DNA from: Drosophila pseudoobscura
Taxonomy: Eukaryota; Arthropoda; Insecta; Diptera; Drosophilidae
Length of the DNA stretch: 64,000 nt
Assembly: GCF_009870125.1 (NCBI RefSeq)
Contig: NC_046683.1
Coordinates: 47,755,869-47,819,868 of the forward strand
Reading direction: 5' to 3'
The notes below the pieces were generated by a model. The model was not told where the DNA came from. It was given only the letters and a program-made list of their open reading frames with translations, and did not search any database. Made by a program: the position numbers and the translations under genes. Below, one piece after another: positions 1-12,645 of this stretch; position 1 is the first letter of the stretch; every line of letters begins with the position of its first letter.

Positions 1-2218
1 TTTTATTGAGCAGCTCTGCTGCTGTCTTCGCGTCTCGCATGTCAAACATAAATAGAAAACGGGTAAGAAAACACGGCCAGACCGCCGAGGGAGATACCCT
101 ACAGCGACACCCTAGAGGGAAAATTCTAGAGCTCGAATTTGGGGGCAAAAATCCAACGGGTGGTCATTTTTTAAATGCCTAAAATTTCTACCCAAAAAAA
201 CCAAAAATAATATTTAATATATTAATAAATAAATAGAAGAAATAAAAGAGACTAAATTTGGCTCATTTTTGTTGCTTTTTCGCTACTTTGATAACTATTT
301 AGGAACTCCAACGAGTGCAGCCTTTCGGTTAGGGGAACTTTCAACGAATGCGCCTGAGAATGTGCTCTAAAGAAACAGGGCCCCGAGGAGCCTTTTGGCT
401 ACCATAAAGATCCGTTCTTGGGGCTCCTTGGGGCTCCTAGGGCACTTGTTTGTTCCTCGGATAACACTCTGGAATATTCTAGTATTTCTTCATTAAAGAG
501 TAATCGAAATGACCCTCCCCTTCAGAGAGGGTATAGACGTAATTATGAAGAAGAAATCAAAATTATGCTCCAAGCCCCAACACCATGTGGGTCACACACA
601 CACACACAGAGAGAGAGATTGAGAAGACAATAAAATATTATTGTACATAATGTTGTATATAAAATAATAATTAAAAAATCGCATGTCTGACAGAATTTTT
701 GACAAATTGTTGCCCCCGCGCACAAATCTCCGAAAGTTAATGAACTTGTGGGTACGGACGCCAGAGAGAGAGAGAGAGAGGGAGAGGAACCCCCCCAATC
801 GCCAAAGCTAATGATAATGCCACACACACACACACACACAGCACACACACACACAGATAGAGATACAGTTACGCAGCGGCAGATAGACATCTGTATCTGT
901 TTATAAAAAGCGCGTGCTGCCCCTCGCATAAAAAGATTTATCATCTAAAACTGTTCCCCCCCCTCTCTCCCTCCCTCCCACCGTCCGACGGTCCCACTTT
1001 GTCTATGAATGAAAATGCCGACAAATAAACAAAACAAAAGGAAAAAGCAAAAGCAACAAACACAAATTTTTAGTTTACTTCATCAAAAAAAAAAAAGGAA
1101 AAACATTTAAAACCAAATAAACGGCAAAAACCGAAGGCGTCTTTAGAGAGCGGAGGCAGAGGCAGCGGCACATCATCATAATTGTTTATCAAATAAAAAA
1201 AAATAAAATAAAACTGGAGAGAGCAAAACGCTATGCCTCTCTCCCTCTCCCTGCCCCTCTCTTGGGGCGGTGCGATGCGTCAGACCCGTGTTTAGATAAT
1301 TAATGGAATAGACGGTACGGAAAGGAATGGAGGGAGGGGGGGAGGGGCCGTGTTTATATTAAAACAATGGAAACATCATCGGCAAATAATTGCAACAACA
1401 AAGAGTTCGCGCGCAAAAGGTTAAGAATGCCATCAAAAAAGGTGACGCGAAAAGAAAAGCGAGGGAAAAAAGGCTGAAAAATCGAGTGATAAAAGGCGGA
1501 GACAAGGCTGAGGAATGTGGAGTGAAAAAAGGACCAAGGACGAGGCGTACTTGAGTTGCAAATTGAAAAACATTGTAATATATATTCGGGAGAAAATGTA
1601 CTCAAGTCCCGCCTTTTGGGAGCAACAAAATTCCTACGAATAAATTCCGTGCTGCTTTTTATATGTTTTTGCCACATGTTTTCAATTTCAAATCATCGGA
1701 GAGGCTGATCCAGGCCGAACAAGTGAAAGATACTAGTTCCAGGAACCATTCAATTTGTATTTGTATCTGTGGCTGGTCTCTGAAAATCTCCTCTTACAAC
1801 ATTTGACTTCAATTGCCCCCCGAAAGGAGTTTCCTTTATTAATCGATAAATAATTGCATTGGAAACTAAAGCAACTCATTTCCAGAGATCTATTTCCATC
1901 ATAATGAACTATTAATCAACAGATTGCCCCCCCGTGAACCCCCTCTGGCGTTCCACCGCTCAACGCTCTATTCTCTGCCCACACATTCGTTGCAGGGGCA
2001 GTTCGAAACTTAATAAAATTGTTGGCTGCGAGCGAGTATATTCCGCCTTTGTATACCATTTCGATGGGGGGAAGGAGGGGGGAGGGGGAGGCGAGGGGGG
2101 ATCTTGAGCGAACAAGATATTCCCCGGCTACGGCGGCGTTGTGCGATTTGCATAAACAGGTCGGGTCGGGGAATCGTTTAGAATTTGTTTAATTTGCTGA
2201 CGTGCCAAAAGATTTGCT
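1..2218. other. Non-coding, microsatellite-rich DNA
   Basis: I see no supportable gene. The stretch contains CA runs (about 592-608 and 821-854), a GA run (764-780), A-rich and T-rich tracts, and GGGGAGG-type purine runs near 1,330 and 2,070. Open frames here are short, start without good context, and consist mostly of translated microsatellites. Confidence 0.7.
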
Positions 2219-3450
2219 TCCATATCGATGTATCTGTGAGATATGTACGGCGTGTATTTTTGGAGCGGCAGTGCGAACACGATTGATACGTTGACATTTC
2301 GAATGGGACGGCGGCGGATGAATGCAGCAAAAAATACACACACACACACCCAGCTAGTACAAGTATCCGTGTATCTGTGTATCTGTGTATCTGAGCTATG
2401 CAGCCAGCGACAAATTGGAGATATCTCTTGCGCAGGAAAAACTCTTGGGCCACGGTGCCAAATAAGGCCCCCCCGATCCACCGAAATGGCCAGAACCGCT
2501 TTGCCACTTTTCTCTCTATGGAAAAATCAATGATGGCTGCTAGCTTCAATGTTCCATCGAGGTTTTGTTGTGTGCTAATTAGCAAAAAAAAAAGAGGAGA
2601 GAAAAAGAAGGCCTACAAAATTCCTAGAAATGGTCATGCCACTGGATGGATGGATGGATGGATTGTCTGCAAGTATCTTTGCTGCTGCTGCTGCTGCTGG
2701 ATGGATAGATGCATTCTGCAGATGCGTTTTCGATTAGCGCAAATGATGCTCGCACACACACACGGACATTCCGTGGATGCATTCCTTATCCAACTTGAAG
2801 GCATCTGACTTTTCCTTCGTATCCGTGTATCTGTATCCGTGTATCTGTCGGAATTGATGAAATTTCACATGCTTTTTTGTTTTCGTTCGCTTTGTAGAAC
2901 TGGTTCCCCGCACATTGCAGATACATTTTGAGATGCAAATCGAAACTGGTTGAACGATCCAACGGATTCAGATTGCGCATATTTTGTGGATTGACTAGAT
3001 ACTTGGAACAGTTTTTGAATTGATAAATACTTCCTTCATGCGATGACAGATACATTTTGGGGTGCCAAAAGTATCTGCATCTGATTTAACATTTGAACGG
3101 TAACGGCAACCCGTTCTAATGACTATCTTTCGATTAGCATATACTTTTTGATCCATAGAAAAAGGTTTCCAGGTGATTCTGACAGTGATTGGCCAAAATG
3201 CACCATCATCAGATACATTTTACAAAGAAAAGACACAAAAGATACACCATAGATAAAAGATACATTGTCATCAACCCCAAAAGATAATTATTCAGCGCTC
3301 ATTTAAAATGAAAAATGTATCTTACAGATACTCCTGCCGCGTATTAAATACCCTGTTACCTACAAAAGATACTTGCATTTTTAGCTCCCGTTTTTTTGTC
3401 GTTTCAACCTTCATGCTCCTCACGGATACATGTATTCCCCGTCCAGATAC
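2219..3450. repeat. Cluster of AGATAC / GTATCT motifs
   Basis: About 20 copies of GTATCY or its complement RGATAC occur in 1.2 kb. Examples lie near 2230, 2363, 2371, 2379, 2387, 2671, 2819, 2827, 2833, 2841, 2929, 2996, 3048, 3070, 3212, 3240, 3258, 3316, 3325, 3367 and 3445. Some form short tandem runs (GTATCCGTGTATCTG at 2363-2393 and 2819-2847). Others are isolated, often as CAGATACATTTT (2928, 3047, 3211). Both orientations occur, with GTATCT commoner on the left and AGATAC on the right. Spacing is irregular, so this is not a simple satellite. It could be a decayed repeat or a protein-binding cluster. Confidence 0.6.
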
Positions 3451-4008
3451 GTTTTTCCTCCCTACCACATCCCTGGCCGCCGGGCCGCCAGGCCGCCAGT
3501 CCGCCGCTTCCCAGTCAAAAGTAACTTCCTGCCGCACACACAAGAGCTGCCCCAAGAGTCGACCGAGGAGTCCTTCACTCCTTTGACAAATCCGACAGCT
3601 GGCCCGAAACTGGGGAAAAAAACGCAAGCGACTGAGTATCTCCAACCCCCAAAAAAAACCGGAGCTCGACAACATAAAGCTTATGCTGCCAGCCGAAAGA
3701 GGGTGGCAAAGGCACGGAGCGAGAGAGAGGGAGCGGGAGAGCGGGAGAGAGAAAGGAACGCGCAGTCATTATCAAAGCCCTTCAAGGTCTCAGAGATTTT
3801 TATGTTCAGGACACGCACACACACACACACACACCACTCAATGGGAGTGGGAGTGCGAGTGCGAGTGGTTTCTCCATATATTTTATGAAAATTAGGAGAA
3901 CCAGGCAGGGAGGCAGTGAGGCGGTGAGGCGGGGGAGACGACACAGAATGTGGCCATAAATAAATGGTCTCGTTTACGACTTTGGACATTAACCTGTTAA
4001 ATTTCTAA

Positions 4009-4044
<36 letters not shown>

Positions 4045-4800
4045 GGTGTGTTTGTGCTCCTCCTGCTGCTGGTTTCTCCCACAAGGATTCGCAAGGCGCT
4101 TTTGCATATTTAAGCAGCCTCAGCAGAAGGCGAAGCCTTGGATAATCTAACATACTAATGTGTGCGAGAGAGCGGTGCCCCCCCCCCCCCCCCCCCCAAA
4201 CCCCCCGGAATAGGCCCACAGGCGACTCGGGGATCCATGTCTCCACTCGCTCGAGTTCCAGCAGAGAGCCCCAAAACAAAATCAATAATGATTACATTTC
4301 CCTTGCATACAATATTTCACCCAGCCAGACCTTAACCACCCCCCCTACCCCTACCGCTACCGCTACCCCCTACCCCCCTGCCGACCACGAGTGGGCCGGG
4401 TGTGGTGGTGTGGGTTAAATGACATTTGGTGGCATACGCCAATTGGTTGGCAGGTCAGGTGGTTGCCCCTTCTGCAACCTGCTGCTGGCCCCCAAGGAGA
4501 GTGTGAAATGACAAAAGACGGAAAAGCGGTTAAGTGGCAAGGCAGTCGGCAGGCAGCACCAGAAGCCAGTGGAAGCTCTACTGAAAAGCCTATGTGTGAC
4601 CACTTCTGCACCAGGCTACAGTGGGGTCTCCACGCAGATGGCCAGTTGGGCGAAGAGAAGCCTTAAATACTCTTTGGGGGAGGAGGGGGGATGCCTGCTT
4701 TCCATTCAGGAACACCCTCTCCCTCTCTCTCGCTGCCTCTGCCTCTCAGGGTATCCATAATTCCAATCTCTACTTAGCGTGTGTGCACTGTACTGTCTCC
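3451..4800. other. Non-coding, simple-repeat-rich DNA
   Basis: No gene is seen. The stretch holds a CA run (3812-3834), a GT run (4013-4040), a 20-base C run (4178-4197) and TACCGC-type pyrimidine repeats (4343-4377). The open frames are low-complexity translations. Confidence 0.65.
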
Positions 4801-7440
4801 CCCCCGCCCCCCGTTCCTCCCACCAAAACGGGTTGAGTGCTTTTGGCTCTGGTGGGGCTTCGAAGCAAAAGAAATGCAGTGCATGGACTGCTGCACCACC
4901 AGCACCAGCACCAGCAGCAGAAGCAGAAGATGGTGGTGAAGAAGAGAATTGCAATAAGTGGCGCGCAGGGTCAACGATAAGAGGAGAGCGGTACAGAGGC
5001 GACGACGCCACTCAATGCAGTCAACGGCCTACAGACGACGCTGACGCTGACGCTGGCGACGACGACGACGACGACGACTTAGCGACGCTGGATCCTAGTC
5101 CAACCAGTTAGAAAATGCAGGCAGAGGCAGATGCAGACAGAGGCAAGAAAGTGCAACAAAGTACAGACCTCAATCTGCACTCACACTCACACAAACAGAG
5201 ACCCCCGTTTTCCACCCACCCACCTCTCTCCCATGACAGGTTGAAATCCAACGCAGCAGAACGAACGGAACGGAACGAAACGAAACGGAGGGAGAGACAG
5301 AGGCGAGGCCTAGGCAGGGGAACGAGCGAAGCGACAGAGCAAAGTAAATGAGAAATAGCAAAGAAAATGCACACAGAAAGCACAAAGCAGCGCAACAACA
5401 GCAAGAGGCAGGGCAAAACGTTGATGACGTTGACGACTGAGGAGATGGCAACGGCGACGTCGCTGGCGACAAAGCACATGAACAAAATAGGCAGAGTGCG
5501 AAAAAAGTACATGAAAAGGAAATGCAACATAAAGCAAAGGCACGGGCACGGGCACAGGCAAAGCCCGAGACCGAGCATGAAATCAGAAAAAGGGAGGGCA
5601 GGGAGAGCAGAGCAAGCCGAGATTGAGCGAGACCACTAGGAGGATTTCATTCACAGAGCAGTGCAAAGATCATTCGAGTAAGTCACAGCAAAGAGGGGAA
5701 GGTGAGGAGATCATTTTGAGGAATTGAGCGACAAATCAGTGCGGAGTGCGGATATCATTCACAGAAAAGCACCGCACGTCTCGGTTGAGTTTTTGTTTTT
5801 TTTAGAAATAGCTGGAAAAAAACGAAATAGCAGACTAGTCGGATAGAATTCACAGTAAATATATCAGTTGTGTAATGGAATCTAATTGGCTTTCCAGTAC
5901 CTGATGAATAATAAATAAGTGAATGAAACTAACTGCACTTCCCTCCACCTCCCACACTCTCCGGCCAACCATGAATGATATGCCGTAACAATAACAAAGC
6001 CAACGAGAGAGATAGCGAGAGAGCGGGAATCGTGGGACGTGTCCCACAAAGAGAGCGAAAAATTCAAATCCGCGTCTTCCAGCGCCGCTGCTGCTCAAGT
6101 GCAGCGAAGCAGCGACAGAGACGTCGGTTTTTGCGCCTTGAACAGTAATCAGAATTGAATTTCTTATTGGGATGAAAACTGCCTCTGAGGGTCTTGCCAG
6201 GATTCGATAAGAACCCTGGTATGGTCTATGTATGAGTGTAGTCAAAAGGAACCCCGTCCCACACCCTGTCAACGCCTTTTTTAAGCCACAAAGACGAGAA
6301 GAGCGTGCCAAAAATTGATTCGGGAATGCAATGCAGCACAACAGAAGAGGGGCACAAGAGCAGAGTGGAAGAGGAAAAGGAAAATCGCGCGCTTTACGGG
6401 TGCGCTGGCCACGCCAATTAGAAATTACAAAAATCAAGCTGGGCGTCGCTTTACAACACTAAACGACGCCACACACTCACACTCGTGCATCCAGAGCCAG
6501 TTTGTCTGGCCCCAGCGCAATTGAACAATTGAGCATAAAGAGCGACTTGCGCTCAATTTTAGAGAACAAGAGAGAGAGACAGAGAGCAGCGGCCGTAAAG
6601 ACGCGCGTAAAACGAAACGCGTTTTGGTATGGTATGGTATGGCATGGCATGGCAGGGTATACAGAGAGCATTTTGGCACTGCTTAAGATTACTGTTAAGG
6701 TTTATGTTCCCATTCAGAAAAATACCAGGTCGAATGTCTGATAAGAGTTGTAGAATAGGCAATCGAAACAAAAAAAGAAATGGTTATCAGTAATTGTGGT
6801 TTGAACATGGTTAATGATTTACACGGTATCAATCCATCGCATCTTTCCACTGAGCCCTTTCATTGTATTCTCTCCCTCTCTCACAGAACCCGAATGCAAG
6901 GCACAAAAGGAATTAACAATAACAACAGGCAAAAAACGTGAGAAGGCAAATAAGAAAATACAAAAAAAAATAACGACAGAGCCGCCGTCGCCGCCGCCGT
7001 CGACAGAGCGCCGCCAGCATACAAAAATCAATTTGGAGCGGCGTGGGGCTTGGACCGCCGCCTCGAAGCCCTTGTGGATGGTGTTGGATCTTGTGGATGC
7101 TGTGTGCTGCTGCTGCTGCTTCCTTTATATTTTTTGCACAAAAAGAAAAAAAAAAAAACTGTATACACACACATACACTTACATTAAGAAGCACACACAC
7201 ACGCAGGCAGGCAGACAGACAGCAACACGCGACGGCTTTTGCCGGTTGGGGTAAAAATACAAGGAATAAGAGAAGAGACGCAGAAAGAGACAGAGCGAGG
7301 GAGGAAGGGCGAGCTGAGACTAAGAGAACGCTTTAATTATGCTTAATTTGTTCTTAATCAAACACAAAATACACACACACACACACAGCAACCGTTAGAA
7401 AAAAAAAACGCACGCGGCAAAGTCATTAAAGGAAAAGTAA
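4801..7440. other. 5'-leader-like or promoter-like A- and CAG-rich region
   Basis: The base composition is typical of fly untranslated first exons and promoters. There are CAG/CAA-rich stretches (4898-4940, 5370-5420), AACRAAAC runs (5258-5288), CGACGACG runs (5057-5080), many GAGAG elements, and a CTG run (7106-7122). A 195-codon minus-strand frame (6437-5850) and a 146-codon plus-strand frame (6814-7254) have no recognisable domain and look like chance. I cannot identify a transcript from sequence alone. Confidence 0.3.
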
Positions 7441-7457
7441 TCAAAGTTAGAGCTCAC

Positions 7458-7760
7458 GTTTTCTTTTGTGTTGTTTTTTGCCGCTGCTTGGAGAACGTTT
7501 TTTTTTTTTAGTAACAATTTCGTTTTGTTTGTAGCTCTCTTTGATGTGTGTACTTGTGTGTTTGTGTGTGTTGCTTATTGCCGCCTCTTCTTTGCACACT
7601 CTTTCTCGCTTGCTGGCTTGCTTTCCTGCTCGTTCGCACACTTTAAATTTGCATTTGCAATGCGCCAATTGCCGTTTTTACTCGGATATTACTTTTTATT
7701 GCTATTACGAAACTTGGTCACTTTTCACTTGGCTCGACGACTTTTCCCTTCTTCAGATTT
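7458..7760 (-). promoter_or_regulatory. Possible untranslated first exon of a minus-strand gene
   Basis: Read on the minus strand, this stretch resembles a Drosophila 5' leader: A- and CA-rich, with CAAGCCAGCAAGCG, GCAATAAGCAACACAC and AACAACACAAAAG segments, and no long coding frame. It ends in a fair 5' splice site, AAAAC|GTGAGC, with the exon edge at 7458. The D. melanogaster neighbourhood of these genes, as I recall it, includes the large gene mub, whose long introns could explain the empty 46 kb. That link is only a guess. No start of transcription is defined. Confidence 0.25.
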
Positions 7761-7799
7761 GTAGAGATATATCTTTTCTTCTTCACTCTGACGAAAAAA

Positions 7800-8366
7800 A
7801 ACGTTGCGGAGACGCAGCGCAGCAACCGCTCAATTCAAACGTTGGAAATTTTGTGAAATTGAAATATTGAAGCAGCGTATTGAAGCATTGAAAAAACTCA
7901 TCGCTGCAACGCCGCCGTCGAAGTCGGCAGAGCCGCCCCTAGCAGAGAGAGCAAAGCGAAACGACATAGCCACCTCGTTGTGCTAATACCCCTTTTGTGT
8001 TGTTTACCATAGTCAAGCAGCGCTGCAACGTAAAATTGAGTGTGCGGCTCTCTTCTGTTCTGATATGCCTTAGATCGCATCCCACCACTAAACAGAGCAA
8101 AATTCGAGTCCCACCTTGCCGTCGGCGCCGAAAGAACCCCAGCAGAGAGAGCAACGAAACCACCTCGTTGTGCTCATACGCCGCGGGAGCGTTTGAAATT
8201 TTGGTACTGAAGCAACCAGTGTGACCTCGGATTTATCGATTAAAATATATCGCCATATATAATTTTATCCGCATGATATTCTACAAGATATGCTAACTTT
8301 TATTACTCACTTATATTAAATTTTCGCAGAGAGACCAACGCAACCACCTCGTTGTGCTAATACACC
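7800..8366. repeat. Three degenerate tandem copies of a ~187-bp unit
   Basis: The best-conserved core, AGCAGAGAGAGC followed by CACCTCGTTGTGCTAATAC, occurs at about 7941-7989, 8141-8179 and 8327-8362. The CACCTCG starts are 7971, 8161 and 8345, a spacing of 190 and 184. Parts of the interval also match: GTTGGAAATTTTG...GAAGCAGC near 7840-7875 resembles GTTTGAAATTTTGGTACTGAAGCA near 8190-8215. The copies are diverged, so the duplication is old or only the core is maintained. Confidence 0.55.
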
Positions 8367-11300
8367 ATGTTGAGTTATGACTATACATAAAGAAAGGTAA
8401 GTGTCTCGTTTAACATTGCTGCTTAACATCCCACTCATGTTAAGCACCTAACATTAAGCAAGCACTCATTTTAAATGGAAATACTGTAAACGAGAAGAGG
8501 AAACTAGATGTTGAATGCGCCGCTTAGCGGTAGAAAAATTCATAAGATTCGACTCTCGCACTCACTCACTCACGCTTAATATCTGCTGAACATTTTCTGT
8601 TGTGACAGCCCGTACGACGACGGGGGTGTACTTGCTTGAGTACGTTTTGGTGCTGCCTAGTCAGAAAATCTGGCAGACTATGGTTGTCTCGCTCGCATCG
8701 CCAAATGCGCATGGTTGTCTTATTGAGCACAGAGCAGAGCATCAACACAAGAGTGAGTGAGTGAGTGAGAGCTGGTTGTTGGTTGACTTTGAGTACTTCT
8801 GCACCCAACAGTGCTGCTGCCTAGCATCTTTCTGAGTGCACTTTAACAGTAAAGAGTGCAGCTCTGTTGGGCTGAGTGAAAATATATAAAATAATTTCAT
8901 GATCATATTTATTTAGGGGATAAAATAAGCGGAAACTTAGCAAAAGAGTCTCAATAGAGTTTAGGGTCTATGAAGTAAAACAGACTGTTCTAATCTTTGA
9001 GTGGACCCCAACAGTTTGGAGTGGCCCTCAACTGATGGATTTTATGACAACTCAAGAACTATTTACTGCTCAGATCAAGGAGTTCGATGGTTTTACTGAA
9101 TATTTAAGGAGTGCAGAAATGCCCATCTTATGTTCTTGGCATATTTTTGTAATTATGGAACCATAATTCCTGATAATTTATGGACTATAGTTATCCCCCT
9201 TGGGTTGTAGTATTATGCTCGGCACCCGCCCCGACACCCCCCCCACCCCCTCTCCTCGCATTACGAGTGCTTCGACGGTTAACGGGAATTGCATTACGCA
9301 CACGTAGTCGTCCCCTCTCCCTCGCCCTCGCCATCGCCCACGTACACGTCGTATGCAAATTAATGAGAGGGATTAAAACATAACGGTAAATTGGCTTCAA
9401 ATTGAATTACGTAATTAATATTATGACAAATAAGAGGAAAAACAGCAACAACAAAAGGATTACACACAAATATTTTCAGTTCATTAAAATATAAATAACA
9501 GAAAAACCAAACAAAAATAGACCAAAAAAAAAGACCATTTCCAATTAGAACCCAACTGCAGTTGGGCTTCACCCCACCCCCCAGCCCCCAGCCACCCGCT
9601 TTTCATGCCACCCATCGCTCTGAAGGTCATTCGGGGGCAAATAAGTTGAAAATTGCAGCGAAAGCCAAAGGTTTTACTTGGAACACATCAAATACATCAT
9701 CAAGAAGGGGTGCAAGGGGACGGGGACGGGGAAGGGGAAGAGGACGGGGCCTTTTGGGGGAATGAAAATTCAACAGAACGTGGAAATGGGGAAAAATAAA
9801 TGCAATTATTGCCAGGACTGGGGAAAATATTACACAACCTTTTGGTTCGTGTAATCAAAGGAGTTTCATGAATTTTGCAAATACGAGCAGTTGTATATTC
9901 AGTAATTTCGCAATGAAAATGAAACATTTCAAAATTAGTAGTAGATGGGAAAAAGTTTCGGGGATTATGATATACGTAGCTGGAAAGACTAACACGTGTG
10001 GATTATAAGAAGGTTGCAACCAGAACGGAACAGAACAGAACAGAACAGATTATATGGTAAAGGTCTTTATAACACAGGGTGTTCAAGGGCAGGAGGTATG
10101 GGGACATTCATCATTGATTAAAGTAAATAAAGGAAAAATATTTTGTATCCAAAATCAATAGAGTGTCATAATTATAAGAAATAAATTTGGGTTGTTGTAA
10201 GTCCCTTTTTAAAGACGAAAAGACGGAAGTAGGTCCCTCAACAATGAAAATAAGTCCGAAAATTGGTAAAAACTAGGTGTGATATGAATGATTTCCTAAA
10301 GAACGGGTCAAATTATGCCAAAAAACATGTAAAACCAAACCAAAATTGCTATTTCCGGGACCGCTAGGCGATCTGTTCTGCGAGCCGACTCAAACTCGAT
10401 TAAAGCACCCAAAACTGTACTTTATGCTAGTGCTAGTGTGTTTTCAAACACTAGACTCCTGAAGGTACACCTCAACCTTGTGTAGTGTCACATCCAACAG
10501 AAAACCATTCAACAAATGTAGTATTTTAGGATACGAAGATTATTTCCAAGCCAAGAGATGCTGGAGTCACGCTCAAGACATGCATGTGTTTGGTTTCCAT
10601 GCAGGGGTTGCAAGGGGACCTACTTTTTACATGTTTGTTTATTTTTAACAAGTTAATGCCTCTCGAAAACTACAAATATTTTCATATGAAAAACTTGCTT
10701 TTATTGCGTGAGAGAGAATAAATATCAATTAAATATTTATGTACTGTATAGTTAGTAGTTTTATAAATTTAATGTGTTAGAAACGATTACAGCAGAGGAC
10801 ATACAAAAAGTACAGCCCTCCTGCGGGCGTGGTTCTCTGCCTTTGACTATTAAATATTTAAGCCGAATTATGCAACGAATTATGAGGCCCAAACTCGCCA
10901 GGAAAAACATTGTCTTTCTATTCTATTGTCTGGAGTGGTTCGCAAAAGGTAATTATCCTGCTCTGAATTGCTTTTTGGCGTACAATAAACCTAAGGAAAT
11001 CTTCGACTTAGTTGGCATTTATTCAAGTAAAAGAAAACTACAATTATTCCAACTATAAATATAATAGAGAGCGGGGGGGAGGAGGTGGAAGGAATTTTCC
11101 ACACATGCTCGCAAGGAAAATGCATAAATCCGATTAAAATAGTGCAAAAAGTGATAAATAATGTATAAAGTCTTGTGCCGGAACAGAGTTGGATTTCTCT
11201 ACCAAAAAACCGTATATGTACACACACACACACACGCACACTATGCATATTTGTGGACGTGAACGTATGCGTGTGTGTGTGCGTGTGCGTATCTCAACAA

Positions 11301-12390
11301 CAAACACAAAAGTTAATTAATTGAATGAATATAAAGAAGAACCAAAAGTACAGAGACTGCTGCTGGAAAAATCTGCAAAAACACTGTCTGAAAATACTCT
11401 AGTAAAAAGTACTATAAAAGACTGGGACATTGGTCAATGGTGGGCGTGGCATTCAGAGAAAGAGAGAGAGGGACAGGGCGAGGCTCTCAGCTTTTGTTCA
11501 GTCGTGTTTCTCTGTGTGTCTGTGTGTGTGTTTGTACAAACGATAAGTGCAAAACTTAATTAAATTTCATTTCAGGTGGAAAAAAAAGTACCCTTGAAAG
11601 GGAAGAAGAAACCGATACTCAGCAAGTGGACAGCCCCATCGCAGTAGCATCCGCAGAATCATCCGCATTCTGTTACACGCGAAATGCATTAAGCCCCCGA
11701 GTTTTAATTAAATTATTGTTAATCTCATTTGACTGCACGTGTGCGTGTGCCCCCTGACCCCCTGACCCACTCCGCCACTCTGTCGCTCCGCCACTCTCTC
11801 ACCTGATAAAAAAATAAATTGCATTTCCATAAATAACTGAAAGCCAAATAAAAGAATAATCAAATTCACGTGAAAAACTTTCGACATAGCCCACAAATAC
11901 AAATCCAATGCCAAAAAAGCCCCCAAAACCGAGGGGGAGTGCGGGGTGGAGGGGGAGGGGGAAGGGAGAGGGGGGACGGTAGGAAAATTGGGTCGCTTGA
12001 ATTTTGAATGAACTCTAATTGTCATGGAATATGGCTAAAATTCTCCATACAACCATCGATTGGCATCGATTCCGAGGGCCCCCGCCCCCCCGTCAGTGCG
12101 GTGCGGGTGGGGGAGGGGGAAGGGGAGTAGGAGGTCCCTAAATCAACTACATAATCCACTCATTATCCATTGGGATTATGCAAATCGAGCTGTCTATCGG
12201 ATCCCATAATCAATTTAAATTTCAATTCATAAACCTTATTATGGGAGATTGTTTTTTTTTTTCAACAAGAAAATTTACCCAAAGGAGGAGGATAGATAAA
12301 TGGGATAGATAATGAGAAACGGAAGAAATTTAACATAACTTTAAGGAGAGATGCTAATTAAATGGAAAAGAGGTGGAAAAGTAGATGAAT
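8367..12390. other. Non-coding DNA, no gene seen
   Basis: No supportable gene. Noted features: an inverted pair of CACTCACTCACTC (8560-8572) and GAGTGAGTGAGTGAG (8751-8767); a polypyrimidine/polypurine stretch (9225-9260); ACGGGG-type purine repeats (9715-9750); AACAG repeats (10,025-10,048); CA and GT runs (11,221-11,290). A 94-codon frame at 10,774-11,058 has no ATG start and no recognisable similarity. Confidence 0.6.
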
Positions 12391-12398
12391 TTACGGGA

Positions 12399-12645
12399 AA
12401 TCTAGCTGGAAAATGAGGCAGAAAATAGGGCAAAAAGGCAGGAACATAGACGGAAAGATCTGATAATATAGAGCTACAAAAAGGTGTCAAAATAGATGAT
12501 AAGAACCACTAGAAGTACAGTGATTTACAGAAAGATAGAACGAGGCACGAAAATCTAGTTGCAAAATGGGAAAAAAGGCAGGAGCTTGGACAGAAAGATC
12601 CAATAATATAGGGGTACAAAAAGGTGGACTTTTGAGGTGCTCAAA
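12399..12645. repeat. Two diverged tandem copies, period ~145 bp
   Basis: The segment around 12,399-12,504 (AATCTAGCTGGAAAATG ... AAAAAGGCAGGA ... GAAAGATC ... ATAATATAG ... TACAAAAAGGTG) recurs in order at about 12,550-12,645. Differences are substitutions and small gaps. The function is unknown. Confidence 0.5.

Noticed and set aside
5850..6437. 195-codon minus-strand frame
   Set aside because: No recognisable domain, mixed composition and no splice or promoter support. It is probably a chance frame in leader-like DNA.
10774..11058. 94-codon plus-strand frame with some complex composition
   Set aside because: It lacks an ATG start and matches no family I recognise; the flanks are plain AT-rich intergenic DNA.
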